Of a DNA stretch of 64,000 nucleotides, positions 7,601 to 16,907 are shown in pieces. The stretch is from CAZDXB01 sp964509335. Its GTDB lineage: Bacteria; Bacteroidota; Ignavibacteria; Kapaibacteriales; UBA2268. The notes under the pieces were generated by a model. The model was given only the letters and a program-made list of their open reading frames with translations, was not told where the DNA came from and ran no database searches. Location of the stretch: NCBI GenBank assembly GCA_964509335.1, contig CAZDXB010000018.1, positions 1 through 64,000 on the forward strand, given 5' to 3'. A program made the translations under genes and the position numbers. Within the stretch, counting starts at the first letter, position 1; every line of letters starts with the position of its first letter.

Positions 7601-8650
7601 TTATCTTATTTCGAAATTACTTTCCAGAGAATTTTTCAAATCTTCGTAGGAATAATCGACGACTTCAATTTCGCCGTTTATTCTCTCCAATCTATAAACT
7701 TTAACGCCTATTGAATTATCATTTTTAACTTGGTTATATAAAGCGTTAATATTTTCCAATGATTGAGTGGAAGCGAATAGTTGAATATTCTTTTCTTTTG
7801 ACAATTTGATAATTGATTTCCATAAAGTATTTAACGCGCTATAATGCAAACCCGTTTCTATATCGTCGATAACAAGATTTGAATTTATTTTGTCTTCGAA
7901 AAAAGAAGAAACAATAGAAAGATAAGTCGCGAAACCGCGACCTAGAATTTGATAAGGAACGTATTCGTCTAATCCTATATCGACTAAGACGCTGTTTTCA
8001 GTAGCTACGCCGGAAATTCTATTGTCAAATAACTTTAGTAATTTAATAAATTCTTTGCTTCTTTTCTTCTTGATTATATTGCTAATTTTTCTTACTAAGT
8101 CCACAATACTAAATGAAACGGGCGAAATAAAAGCGCCGAAAATTTCTTCTTTATAGTCTTTAAGAATATCGATTTTATAGCCTTTTTCCCTATCGAATTT
8201 TATTGACGTATTATATCTTGAACCGCTAATTTCAAATTCATAATTTAATCCAATAATATCGCCGTATTCTTCAGATTCGTCTTGGGGATTTACGGAAAAC
8301 TCTTTCTTATTTTTATCGGAGATTATTTTTGATTCTTGATATTTCGGCTCTATTAATAATTTTCTTGAAAATTCTTCAAACTTAACTTTGATTTCAATAG
8401 AATTTTCTAAATTCAAATCATTAAATATATACTTGAAATCTTCCGAAGATTCGCGCGGGAAATTTCTAAAATATTCAATATTCAAAGTCAAATTAGGACT
8501 CGAAATTCCAGTCGCTAAAAAAATCGCTTCCAATAATGAAGTCTTGCCGGCGTTGTTGTCGCCTACAAAAACGTTAATATCTTGAAGACCTTTTAAACTT
8601 AAGTCTTTAATACAACGGAAATTTCTTATAGCTAATTCTTCTATTTTCAT
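7601..8650 (-). CDS. AAA15/OLD-like ATPase, RecF/SMC-type P-loop
   Basis: A 349-residue ATPase beginning MKIEELAIRNFRCIKDLSLKGL, the standard first strand of OLD/RecF-type ATPases. Walker A is GDNNAGKTS (residues 30-38) and Walker B is NLVIDDIETGLHYSAL (about 258-271), followed by a switch segment FASTQSLENINAL. The central insert is lysine-rich and lacks a TOPRIM domain, which is instead supplied by the downstream DUF3226 gene. This two-gene split resembles the AriA/AriB layout of PARIS and other class 2-4 OLD systems. It lies between the CRISPR-Cas9 locus and a tRNA-Pro. An anti-phage role is inference from organisation and location, since no family-specific match can be made here. Confidence 0.75.
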   Translation of the reverse strand: MKIEELAIRNFRCIKDLSLKGLQDINVFVGDNNAGKTSLLEAIFLATGISSPNLTLNIEYFRNFPRESSEDFKYIFNDLNLENSIEIKVKFEEFSRKLLIEPKYQESKIISDKNKKEFSVNPQDESEEYGDIIGLNYEFEISGSRYNTSIKFDREKGYKIDILKDYKEEIFGAFISPVSFSIVDLVRKISNIIKKKRSKEFIKLLKLFDNRISGVATENSVLVDIGLDEYVPYQILGRGFATYLSIVSSFFEDKINSNLVIDDIETGLHYSALNTLWKSIIKLSKEKNIQLFASTQSLENINALYNQVKNDNSIGVKVYRLERINGEIEVVDYSYEDLKNSLESNFEIR

Positions 8651-8737
8651 AAATTCATTCTAAGTAATCAATTAGCAAAGTCGAACTGCCGTCAAACTCA
8701 TTTGTATATACTACTTACAAAATCAAAATACAAATTG

Positions 8738-8812
8738 TCGGGGTGAGAGGATTTGAACCTCCGACTTCTACGTCCCGAACGTAGCGCTCTTACCGGGCTG
8801 AGCTACACCCCG
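8738..8812 (-). tRNA. tRNA-Pro (anticodon CGG)
   Basis: Read on the minus strand from 8812. The acceptor stem CGGGGTG pairs with CACCCCG, the D stem is GCTC/GAGC, and the anticodon stem CTACG/CGTAG encloses loop TTCGGGA with anticodon CGG and G37. The T arm carries GGTTCAAATCC. The discriminator is A. The CCA end is not encoded (CAA follows). 75 nt, all arms intact. Confidence 0.95.
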
Positions 8813-8984
8813 AATATTGTATTATATTCGAGAACAAACTGCAATTTAATAAGTATCGTTCGGATTAACAAATCTTTTTTGATTTTTCTTCTCCGCGAAT
8901 TTTTATCAAAATTTATGCGGCTCTGCTTCGTTTCTTTCTTTTTTGTCTTATATTGGAAAAACTGAAAACTAAGAAACGAAAAAA

Positions 8985-11171
8985 ATGAACTCATACGCTT
9001 TAAATCTTGGCGGCTCGATAGCCCTGCTAATTTTATTCGCTCTGATAGCGACGGCGATAGCTATCTTTTCGTATAGAAGAACCGTCCCTCCCATTTCGCG
9101 AAGACAAAAAACGGGCTTGATAGTTTTGCGTTCGCTCGGAATCGTTTTATTGCTGTTTATGCTATTCAAACCGATACTAACGGGAATCAGCGGCGAAGAA
9201 ATCCCGCCGAAACTAGCGGTAGCCTTGGACGATTCGAAGTCGATGAAACTGAAAGACGCCGCCGGCGACCGCGAAGCGAAGTATTTAAAAGCGATTGAAA
9301 GCTCCGGCTTTTCCGAATTGGACAAAGAAAAACTGAAAATTTTAAGATTCTCCGAGGATTATTATAATATCTCCGAGTTCGCTTTAGACAGCCTCAAAAT
9401 GAACGGCGAAGCGACGAACATAACGAAACCGATAGAATACATTACCGAGACCGCCAGAGACGAGAACGTTCAAGCGACGCTTTTAATTACCGACGGCGAG
9501 TTCAATCAAGGCGCTAATCCAATATACCAAGCGGAACAGCTCGGCAAGCCGATATTCACAATCGGCGTCGGCGATTCCGTTCCGCCCAAGGATTTGTCGA
9601 TTCAATCAATAATTGCCAACGAGACGATGTTCATCAACTCGCCCGCTCCCGTAAACGTGAACGTGAAAATTTCCGGCTACGACACCGCGACGGTAAAACT
9701 TACTCTGACGGACAACCAGAGGCAAATCGGCGAGCAATACTTCAACATAACGCCGCAAAAACAAGCTTTCACCGCCGTATTCAATTATACGCCGAAAACG
9801 GCGGGCGTCCACAAAATCGCGGCAAAAGCCGAAAGATTGGACGACGAGCTAACTTACAAGAACAATTACGTTGTCGAATACGTTAAAGTTCTCGAAAACA
9901 AGCGTAATTTCGCTATTTTCGCCGGCGCTCCAAGCCCCGACCTGTCTTTCATTAGGAACTCTCTGGAAGATTTGGGCGAAGCCGTCGAAATCCAAACCTA
10001 CACTCAAAAACCCAAAGGCGAGTTTTACGAAGGAACTCCGACTCCCGAAAAATTAAAAGACGCAGAAATTTTCGTTTTCGTCGGATTCCCTATCAGTTCG
10101 ACTCCCAGAGCGACGCTTAAGTTAATCAAAAAAGAATTAGCCAAGGGCAAATCGCTTTTTTTCGTCGCCTCAAAATTCACTAATTATAATCTGCTTCGCC
10201 TGTTGGACGAATATCTCCCCTTCACGCCAACCTCTTCAAAGCCGATGGAATTTTTAGCTCTGCCGGTATTCGAAGCGGACGCGACGACTAATCCCATTCT
10301 CAGAATCAACGGCTCAAAAGACGACTTGAAGCGCTGGAACGCTCTGCCGCCGATATTCAGAACGGAAACTTTCGTTAAAAAGAAATCGAGTAGCCAAACA
10401 ATCGCTACTTTTGAAGTGAACAATTCGCCGATGGACGAGCCGCTAATCATTAGCGGAACTTATCGCGGGCAGAAAAGCGTAGCCGTTCTGGGTTACGGAA
10501 TTTATAGATGGAAACTGCTCGGTTACGCTTCGGAAGTCGCCAAAGGGAACGAAAACGCGCTAAATCTTTTCGACATATTCATTAAAAATTCTATGAAATG
10601 GCTGTCGGTCGATTTAAAGGACAAGCTCGTAGAAATAAAAACGAATAAATCGCGATATTTAGCCGGCGAGAAAGTTTCCTTCTTGGCTCAGGTTTACGAC
10701 CCGTCTTACAGACCGATAGAAAACGCCGCCGTTAACGTCGTAATCAAAGGCGCGGAAGGCGTAACGAAAGAGCTGACGCTGAACGATTTGGGCAACGGCA
10801 GGTATTCCGGCGAAATAAATAATCTAACGAAAGGCGGTTATTATTTTTCCGGCGAAGCTATTTTCGAAGGAAAGAAAATCGGCTCGGACGCTGGACGTTT
10901 TTCCGTCGGCGAACTATCTTTGGAATATCAAAATATCAGAATGAGAGCGGATTTGCTGAGAAATATTTCTAATAGAACCGGCGGCAAGTTCTACGCTTCC
11001 GAAAACGCCGGCGAGTTTATCAATGATTTAGAAAAACTGGACAATTTTCAACCGAAGACCGTTACAATAAGAACCGATATTAACCTATGGAATTCGCCTT
11101 GGCTATTGGCTTTGGCGTTAGCTTGTTTTGTAGTCGAATGGATTATCAGAAAGAAATCGGGAATGCTTTAA
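8985..11171 (+). CDS. Membrane-anchored VWA domain protein
   Basis: 728 residues. Two N-terminal membrane helices (about 9-30 and 45-63) precede a von Willebrand A-like domain with a complete DxSxS MIDAS (D82, S84, S86 in LDDSKSMK) and the later strand TLLITDGEFNQGANP. A region of Ig-like and glutamine-amidotransferase-like folds follows, and a single helix (about 703-722) ends in the basic RKKSGML tail. This architecture (BatA-like TM-TM-VWA ... TM) is common in FCB and planctomycete genomes next to DUF4159 and DUF4175 proteins, as here (12.6-16.9 kb, opposite strand). The role is unknown; envelope protein-complex assembly is a guess. Its stop overlaps the convergent stop at 11168. Confidence 0.7.
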   Translation: MNSYALNLGGSIALLILFALIATAIAIFSYRRTVPPISRRQKTGLIVLRSLGIVLLLFMLFKPILTGISGEEIPPKLAVALDDSKSMKLKDAAGDREAKYLKAIESSGFSELDKEKLKILRFSEDYYNISEFALDSLKMNGEATNITKPIEYITETARDENVQATLLITDGEFNQGANPIYQAEQLGKPIFTIGVGDSVPPKDLSIQSIIANETMFINSPAPVNVNVKISGYDTATVKLTLTDNQRQIGEQYFNITPQKQAFTAVFNYTPKTAGVHKIAAKAERLDDELTYKNNYVVEYVKVLENKRNFAIFAGAPSPDLSFIRNSLEDLGEAVEIQTYTQKPKGEFYEGTPTPEKLKDAEIFVFVGFPISSTPRATLKLIKKELAKGKSLFFVASKFTNYNLLRLLDEYLPFTPTSSKPMEFLALPVFEADATTNPILRINGSKDDLKRWNALPPIFRTETFVKKKSSSQTIATFEVNNSPMDEPLIISGTYRGQKSVAVLGYGIYRWKLLGYASEVAKGNENALNLFDIFIKNSMKWLSVDLKDKLVEIKTNKSRYLAGEKVSFLAQVYDPSYRPIENAAVNVVIKGAEGVTKELTLNDLGNGRYSGEINNLTKGGYYFSGEAIFEGKKIGSDAGRFSVGELSLEYQNIRMRADLLRNISNRTGGKFYASENAGEFINDLEKLDNFQPKTVTIRTDINLWNSPWLLALALACFVVEWIIRKKSGML

Positions 11172-12085
11172 TATCTGGAAACGTCGAAATTCGACACTCC
11201 GCCCGATATTCTAATTATTATTTTCTTTTCGTTTTTAGCGAAATCCTCGGTCTCCCAACCTCTGTCCGTTTCGTAAAAACCGCGGAAATCTCTTCCCGAA
11301 AGAGCCGTTTTTGCAATAATTCTGCATCCCGAACTTTCAGGAACTTTTATTTCTATATTGGAAGCTCCCGCTTCTATTTCGCATTCCGCTTTGTCGTATC
11401 TATCGCCTAAAACGCATTCTACGTTTGTCGCTCCGGTCGATATATCTAACTTTCGAACTTTTAACTCTTTTAAATCGCATTTAGCGTCGGCGGCTCCTAT
11501 GCCTAATTCCAATTCCCAAACCAGCTCTTCGCTTAAGCCGATTTTTACTTTGTTTCCAAACTTAGAATCTTTGAATACGAACTTTTTAGTTTCCAAATCG
11601 GCGTCTAAATAAAGCGAGCCGCTATCCTTATCGATTTCTACGTCAATATATTTAGACGGCAAATAGGAATAAATCTCGCACAAATCTTTATCGGATTTAG
11701 TAATATTTATTGAGCAAGCGCCGGCGCCCAAATCTAAATAGGCTTCGCGAATCGATTCGTCGTAAGAATAAGACCACTTTTTTTCGAAAGATTCGTCTTC
11801 CAACGCGTAATTGTCGTCGTTAAAGACGTCTAAACAAAACGGGGAGCAGCCGCGACCAATAAGGACAGCCAAAATTAACGCGATCAAAACCGCCGCCAGA
11901 GCCGCGAAGATTTTCTTTAATACGGGCGTAACTTTTAAAAAAGACAACCCGATTAATATTAATAGCAGGGGCCAATACTTGGCGACTTCCGAAAATTTAA
12001 CGTCAAAATCGAAGGCTTCTATTCCCAACAAAAACAAGCCTAGAAACACAAATAAAGCTCCCCAAAAAGCGCTCGACGTTTTCAT
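11168..12085 (-). CDS. LiaF/DUF4097-like membrane protein (cell-envelope stress type)
   Basis: 305 residues. Three to four N-terminal hydrophobic helices (about 7-25, 35-52, 58-78) resemble the DUF5668/LiaF transmembrane region. A soluble beta-rich toast-rack-like half follows (LDLGAGACSINITKSD, LELGIGAADAKCDLKELKVRKLDISTGATNVECVLGD, IEAGASNIEIKVPESSGC), with its repeating GAG/GAT turns. It is the second gene of an operon, with its ATG overlapping the pspC stop. Pairing with PspC suggests a membrane-stress sensor or response module. The exact partner regulator is not in the window. Confidence 0.7.
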   Translation of the reverse strand: MKTSSAFWGALFVFLGLFLLGIEAFDFDVKFSEVAKYWPLLLILIGLSFLKVTPVLKKIFAALAAVLIALILAVLIGRGCSPFCLDVFNDDNYALEDESFEKKWSYSYDESIREAYLDLGAGACSINITKSDKDLCEIYSYLPSKYIDVEIDKDSGSLYLDADLETKKFVFKDSKFGNKVKIGLSEELVWELELGIGAADAKCDLKELKVRKLDISTGATNVECVLGDRYDKAECEIEAGASNIEIKVPESSGCRIIAKTALSGRDFRGFYETDRGWETEDFAKNEKKIIIRISGGVSNFDVSRY

Positions 12086-12561
12086 TCTCGACTCCTCTTA
12101 TTTGAATAAATAAAGATGAGAATTCCGACTACTATCAATAGAATCGGAAAGTAAATATCGAAATCGAATCGCGGAATTAAATTATCCAAAAACCATAATC
12201 CGCCCAAAATAATGAGAATAGCCGCTAAAATAACGTTTCGCTCCCGTAGTCTCTTCTCGGATACTTTTTCTCTAATTTCCGCTTCCTCGCTAACGTTTTC
12301 TTCTTCCGCGACGCCCGCGGCGTCCCCGCTTTTTTTTTCGGAATAAGATTCCGACCCGGGCGCGTTTGATAAAACAATGTCCTCCTGCGGAACGACTATC
12401 CATAAAATTATATAAGCGATAACTCCAAAACCGCCGCCTAAGGTAACGGCTACAAAAATCACTCTGATTAAAACGGGGTCAACGTCGAAGTATTCGGCTA
12501 ATCCGCCGCACACTCCGCCTATCATTCTCTCGGCGCGCGAACGATATAATCTTTTCGGCAT
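12082..12561 (-). CDS. PspC domain membrane protein
   Basis: 159 residues. The PspC motif is clear at the N-terminus: RLYRSRAERMIGGVCGGLAEYFDVDPVLIRVIFV, followed by the membrane helix ending IAYIILWIVVP. An acidic linker of about 50 residues leads to two more hydrophobic segments (NVILAAILIILGGLWFLDNLI and IYFPILLIVVGILIFIY), a DUF5668-like end. GGAGGAAGAT before the ATG is a strong ribosome-binding site. PspC proteins sense envelope damage. This one is translationally coupled to the LiaF-like gene. Confidence 0.88.
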   Translation of the reverse strand: MPKRLYRSRAERMIGGVCGGLAEYFDVDPVLIRVIFVAVTLGGGFGVIAYIILWIVVPQEDIVLSNAPGSESYSEKKSGDAAGVAEEENVSEEAEIREKVSEKRLRERNVILAAILIILGGLWFLDNLIPRFDFDIYFPILLIVVGILIFIYSNKRSRE

Positions 12562-12624
12562 ATCTTCCTCCAGAATTAATGATTTATATCTATATTACGT
12601 TTTCGCGCGCAAAAAGTTACGATA

Positions 12625-15600
12625 TTATTGAACTATTTCGATTTCTTTAGACTCTAATACCTTGAAATATTTTTTGATTAGCTCTTCGTAATCCTTAGAG
12701 TAGCCTTGCTCGATAGAGCGCAGAATCTCTCGTAATCTCCTCGCTTTTCCCTCTTGAGTCGTCATATCGATGTCGCCCGGGCTTTTTCTAATAATATCCT
12801 TCCCCGTTTCCGCTTTCCTTTTCTTTTCTTTGTCGCGCTTATACATCGAGCGTGAATAATCAAGCAGTTTGTTTAATATCTTCTGCTGGCGTTTTACCGT
12901 TTCTGGCTTCAATCTGCCGCCTTCCAGTTCTTTTATATTTCGCTTCATTTCTTCGGCTAATTTCTTTAAATCGCCGCCGGAGCCCATTTTTTCGCCTCGC
13001 TTATGAGTCGATAAGCCTTCTTGTTGACCCGCCATCTCTTGAACTTTCCCCTGCAAACCATTTTGCTCGGAAATAATTCTAGACATTTTAGAGCGCTCTT
13101 CTTGCGAAAGGCCGCCTCTGCCGCCAGCCATCTTCTGAAGAGCGGCGTTAATCCCTTGCTGTTGATTGGCGAGGCGTTGTAATTGTTGCGACATCTGTTG
13201 GGAACTCATTGGCTGGCTTCCGCTGCCGGAGCTTCCCTGACCGCCTTGTCCTTGCCCGAAGGGGCATGCGCTGTTGTTTTTCTTCATCCTGTCGAGCATT
13301 AATCTCATATCAATAGCGGCTTGATTCATATTGGACATAGCCTTCGACTGATAATTCGACCCCCGCGAAGTATTTCTGTCCTCCAAACTTTCGATAGACT
13401 TTTGCATATTCCTTAAGGCGTTTCCAAGCTGATTAGCCATTTGCGGCGTAACGGCGAATGATTGTTCGGAAAGTTCGTTTAATTGTTTAATAGAATTCGA
13501 CAAAGCTTGATTTATCGCCGCCTGCCTTGCCATTAGTTCTCGGAACTGCGTCGAATTATAATCCATAGATTTCGTTTTTTGCTTGACGTCCTCTTGGTCC
13601 TTTGACAATTTCACCATATCGGATACGGCTTTTTGCATCGTCCTAATCGCCTTCTTTATTCCCTTATCCTGCATTTGCTTTTTCAGATTTTGCATCTGTT
13701 GGGCAAAGGCGGACATATTTTTCGCCGCGTTTTTTTGCGATTTGTTAGCGTTAGAAAAATCGCCTTGTTGACACTGTTGAGACGCCTTTTGCATCTCTCC
13801 CGCGGTTTCGTTTTTTTTCAACGATTCCGAGGCTTTTTGAATTTCGTCCTCCGGCATATTTTTTAATTGTTCTGTCGTCTTTTTAAAATTCTCGAAATCC
13901 TCCGCCATCTTTTCAAAATCTTTTTTTAACTCTTCCTGCTTCTTCGCTAACTCTTGCCTTTTCTTTTCATCTTTAGGATTGGCGGATTTCAATTCTTCGT
14001 TCAACTCTTTTTGTTTCTTTACTAACTCGTCGGCTTTTTTGGAAAGCGCGTCGGCTTTTTGCTCGGCTTTCAATCTATTCAATATCTTTAGCGTTCGCTC
14101 TAAACTCTTTCTGAACTTCTCCTCGTTGAATTTTACGTTTTCCATCGCCTCTTGCATTTGCTCGGGCGTCGCTTTTTTCATTATCTCTTCTGTATTTCTT
14201 TGAATTTCTTCCAATTCGGGAGAATTAACCTCCCCAAGCAATTTTTGGACTTCTTGATATTTTCTCAAAGTCTCCTCGGAAATAGCGTTCCTTTGCTCCA
14301 AGCTCTTTGTTATGTTTTCTATGCTTTTTTCCGTGTCTTTTAGTTTATTCTTTAAATCTTCCATTTTCTTGGAAATATCCTGAACCTTTTTCTTATCGCT
14401 CCAATCGATGTCCTTCGCCGATTTTTTCTTCAATAGCTCCCTGTTCAATTCCTCCATATCCCGCTTTGCTTCTTCAGCCTTTTTTAGAGCTTCTTTCAAC
14501 TCCTTCTCCACTCTGTCTTGCTCTTTATCGACTTGATTCAACACTTGGTCTAAGGACGGCAATTTAACCAAAAGCGGCTTGGTTCGCGCCGATTTCGGTC
14601 CGTTAACAACGTCGTTGTCGAAAACTTCGAGATAATACTCGTAAATATCGTCGGGCGAGATGCCAATATCTTCCAAATCCCAAATATACGTCGCTTCTTG
14701 TGAAAGCTCGTCTTTTGAAATTGGTATTTTCGTCGTCTTATACCTTTTTTCCGATTGAGCGTATCTCGACCGGACTAATCTATAACGCAAAGTTAGTTTG
14801 GTAAATCCGTAATCGTCGGAAATCGCGGCTCTTATCGGCAAAAGCGCTTGTTCGTCAACCTCGACGTTAACCACCGGCTCAATCAAACTTATCGACGGAT
14901 TGTCGTCGTTCAGAGCGGCGATAGAATACCTGATAGGCGATTCGTTTTCCTCGCCGTCTTTATCTATCAGCTCAATATAATATTCGCCGGACCTTGTTAC
15001 TCTGAAAGTTCCAAAAGCTTTTTTGCCGTCGATTTTCAGCGGCGTTTTTACCGTGTCTTTTACGTCCGTTTTTTCTTCGGCTTCGCTTGAATCCGTCTTA
15101 GCCGAATCAAGCTCAGTCAATGTCTCCCGACTTTTGTTCAACAGAGCGACTATCTTAGCTCCGGCTAAATTCTTATTGGAAAAAACGTTCATCTTCACGC
15201 GAGAGCCTATTAGCGCAGTAATATCCGCCGAGCGCTCGTCAAAGTTCTTCGACTTCAATCCGGCGTAGCTTGGATAGTATATCCTGCCGGAAAGAGAGCG
15301 AATAAACGGCTTGTCGATGACTTCAATAACGCCTTTTGCCGTTTTGACTTTTCGAGCGTACCAATCTGTTTCGGCGTAAAATATCAAAGTATTCCGCAAA
15401 GACGGTATTTCGTAACTATAAGTATTGTTTGAATCGAGACGCAAAACGTATGAATCGAATCCCTTCTGCTCTTTCTCCCTCAGCATTAACCGGACGCTTT
15501 CCGGCGGTTTTTTGCCATAAGCTTTAACGACTATTTCAGCCGGCGTGCCGCGCAAGGCGGTAGTATCCTTCGGATGTATAGTCAACGAAAAAGGCGGCGG

Positions 15601-16209
15601 CGGCACAAACGACTCATTGTATTTCGCAATCCTATAGAAAGAACCTCCTATGCCGGTTTGAAACGCCAAAAACAAAATCAAAACGACAATACCAATTCCG
15701 AAAAACGATAGCGCCGATTTCTTTAAATCTTTCGTTTCGACTACCGCGCCGAAATCCTTATCTTTTACTAACTCGTCGGCGTCGTAAAAAGCCGCCGCGG
15801 CTAAATCCTTCGAGAAAATCGTCCCTCTTTCGCCGGGATTTTCTATTTCGCGGATAACCTGAACGGCGTTGCTTAATCTATCCTTAACGTCGGGATATTT
15901 TTCGCCGACCCTCAAAGCTAAGTCGTCCAATCGCGGCAGGTTTTTGACGCCCATCGCTCTTAGAACCGACGGCATCAAATAATACGAAAGCGAAACGAAA
16001 AACGCCGCTAAAGTTATCAAAGCGAGAACCGAGCGGAAAATAGTGTCGCCTCTAGCTATCAGTTCAATCAAACTAACTAAAAGAACGGCTAATAGTATTA
16101 TAGAACCCGCTTTAAAAAAGCTCGAGAAAAAATTGACTATTGTCTCTTTCTTTCTCGCGCTCTTGAGTTTGCCTAATATTCTATCGTATTTTACCTTGTA
16201 ATCTTCCAT
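12625..16209 (-). CDS. DUF4175 family large membrane/coiled-coil protein
   Basis: 1194 residues. It has two membrane helices near the N-terminus (about 27-70) and a third at about 168-187. Beta-rich periplasmic-type modules follow (SLTIHPKDTTALRGTPAEIVVKAYGKKPP and others), then a very long charged coiled coil from about 550 to 900 (repeated KKAEEAKRDMEELNREL-type heptads). A Gln/Ser/Gly-rich segment (about 980-1040) and another helical part lead to the C-terminus. This is the DUF4175 architecture found mainly in Bacteroidota, Chlorobiota and Gemmatimonadota. It is 11 bp downstream of the DUF4159 gene, and a VWA protein is close by, as in other genomes. Function unknown. Confidence 0.8.
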   Translation of the reverse strand: MEDYKVKYDRILGKLKSARKKETIVNFFSSFFKAGSIILLAVLLVSLIELIARGDTIFRSVLALITLAAFFVSLSYYLMPSVLRAMGVKNLPRLDDLALRVGEKYPDVKDRLSNAVQVIREIENPGERGTIFSKDLAAAAFYDADELVKDKDFGAVVETKDLKKSALSFFGIGIVVLILFLAFQTGIGGSFYRIAKYNESFVPPPPFSLTIHPKDTTALRGTPAEIVVKAYGKKPPESVRLMLREKEQKGFDSYVLRLDSNNTYSYEIPSLRNTLIFYAETDWYARKVKTAKGVIEVIDKPFIRSLSGRIYYPSYAGLKSKNFDERSADITALIGSRVKMNVFSNKNLAGAKIVALLNKSRETLTELDSAKTDSSEAEEKTDVKDTVKTPLKIDGKKAFGTFRVTRSGEYYIELIDKDGEENESPIRYSIAALNDDNPSISLIEPVVNVEVDEQALLPIRAAISDDYGFTKLTLRYRLVRSRYAQSEKRYKTTKIPISKDELSQEATYIWDLEDIGISPDDIYEYYLEVFDNDVVNGPKSARTKPLLVKLPSLDQVLNQVDKEQDRVEKELKEALKKAEEAKRDMEELNRELLKKKSAKDIDWSDKKKVQDISKKMEDLKNKLKDTEKSIENITKSLEQRNAISEETLRKYQEVQKLLGEVNSPELEEIQRNTEEIMKKATPEQMQEAMENVKFNEEKFRKSLERTLKILNRLKAEQKADALSKKADELVKKQKELNEELKSANPKDEKKRQELAKKQEELKKDFEKMAEDFENFKKTTEQLKNMPEDEIQKASESLKKNETAGEMQKASQQCQQGDFSNANKSQKNAAKNMSAFAQQMQNLKKQMQDKGIKKAIRTMQKAVSDMVKLSKDQEDVKQKTKSMDYNSTQFRELMARQAAINQALSNSIKQLNELSEQSFAVTPQMANQLGNALRNMQKSIESLEDRNTSRGSNYQSKAMSNMNQAAIDMRLMLDRMKKNNSACPFGQGQGGQGSSGSGSQPMSSQQMSQQLQRLANQQQGINAALQKMAGGRGGLSQEERSKMSRIISEQNGLQGKVQEMAGQQEGLSTHKRGEKMGSGGDLKKLAEEMKRNIKELEGGRLKPETVKRQQKILNKLLDYSRSMYKRDKEKKRKAETGKDIIRKSPGDIDMTTQEGKARRLREILRSIEQGYSKDYEELIKKYFKVLESKEIEIVQ

Positions 16210-16220
16210 AATTCAATCCT

Positions 16221-16907
16221 TTAGTGAGTTAAAGCCCAAACGACAATATTGGTTCCCATTTTCAAAGCGTCTTGCCGTTTTTCCTCGGGGTCGTCGTAAA
16301 CGTCGGGGTCAACCCATCCGTCTCCGATATTGCTTTCAAACGCGTAAAAGACGCAAAGTCTGTCGTCGTGAAACAAGCCAAATCCTCTCGGCGCTTTCTT
16401 GTCGTGTTCGTGGATTTTCGGCAAGCCGTTCGGAAATCGATATTGGATATGGTAAATCCCGTGCGAAAAAGGTAGCTCGGCGAATTCCTGATTGGGAAAC
16501 ACCTTTTTCATTTCCCTCCTTATATACTCGTCCAATCCGTAATCGTCGTCCACGAATAAAAAACCGCCGTTCTGCAGATAAGCTCTCAAATTGTCCGCTT
16601 CCTTCTGAGAGAAACTTAAATTGCCGTGTCCCGTTAGAAAAATCATCGGATATAAAAATAAATTGTCGGACGCTAAATTCACGTAAGTGTAAACCGGCTT
16701 TACTCTAATATTTGTGTTTTTATTGACGTACTTAAGCAAGTTGACTTCGGCGGATTGGTCGTTATACCAGTCGCCGCCGCCGGAATACTTAACTCTCGCT
16801 ATTTGAAACAATGAATTGTCGCCGGCGGCTTCCGCCGAAACAAACGACGTCAACATAAACGCCGCTAAAATCCCCAGTTTTACAATAATGTTTTTCATCT
16901 CTTTCAT
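16221..16907 (-). CDS. DUF4159 domain secreted protein
   Basis: 228 residues from the ATG at 16905-16907, which overlaps the rsmG stop as ATGA. A start at 16922 is also open. A signal peptide (MKEMKNIIVKLGILAAFMLTSFVSAEA) precedes the DUF4159 domain with FQIARVKYSGGGDWYND, FLTGHGNLSFSQKEADNLRAYLQNGGFLFVDDDYG and a C-terminal LPFSHGIYHIQYRFPNGLPKIHEHD. The glycine-turn-acidic VDDDYG segment is characteristic of this amidotransferase-like fold. It shares an operon with DUF4175. Probably periplasmic; biochemical role unknown. Confidence 0.8.
   Translation of the reverse strand: MKEMKNIIVKLGILAAFMLTSFVSAEAAGDNSLFQIARVKYSGGGDWYNDQSAEVNLLKYVNKNTNIRVKPVYTYVNLASDNLFLYPMIFLTGHGNLSFSQKEADNLRAYLQNGGFLFVDDDYGLDEYIRREMKKVFPNQEFAELPFSHGIYHIQYRFPNGLPKIHEHDKKAPRGFGLFHDDRLCVFYAFESNIGDGWVDPDVYDDPEEKRQDALKMGTNIVVWALTH

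Noticed and set aside
8738..8812. tRNA-Pro as an integration site for the DUF3226/AAA15 and CRISPR block
   Set aside because: I looked for a copy of the tRNA 3' end near 6960-7000 and saw none, and there is no integrase in the window.
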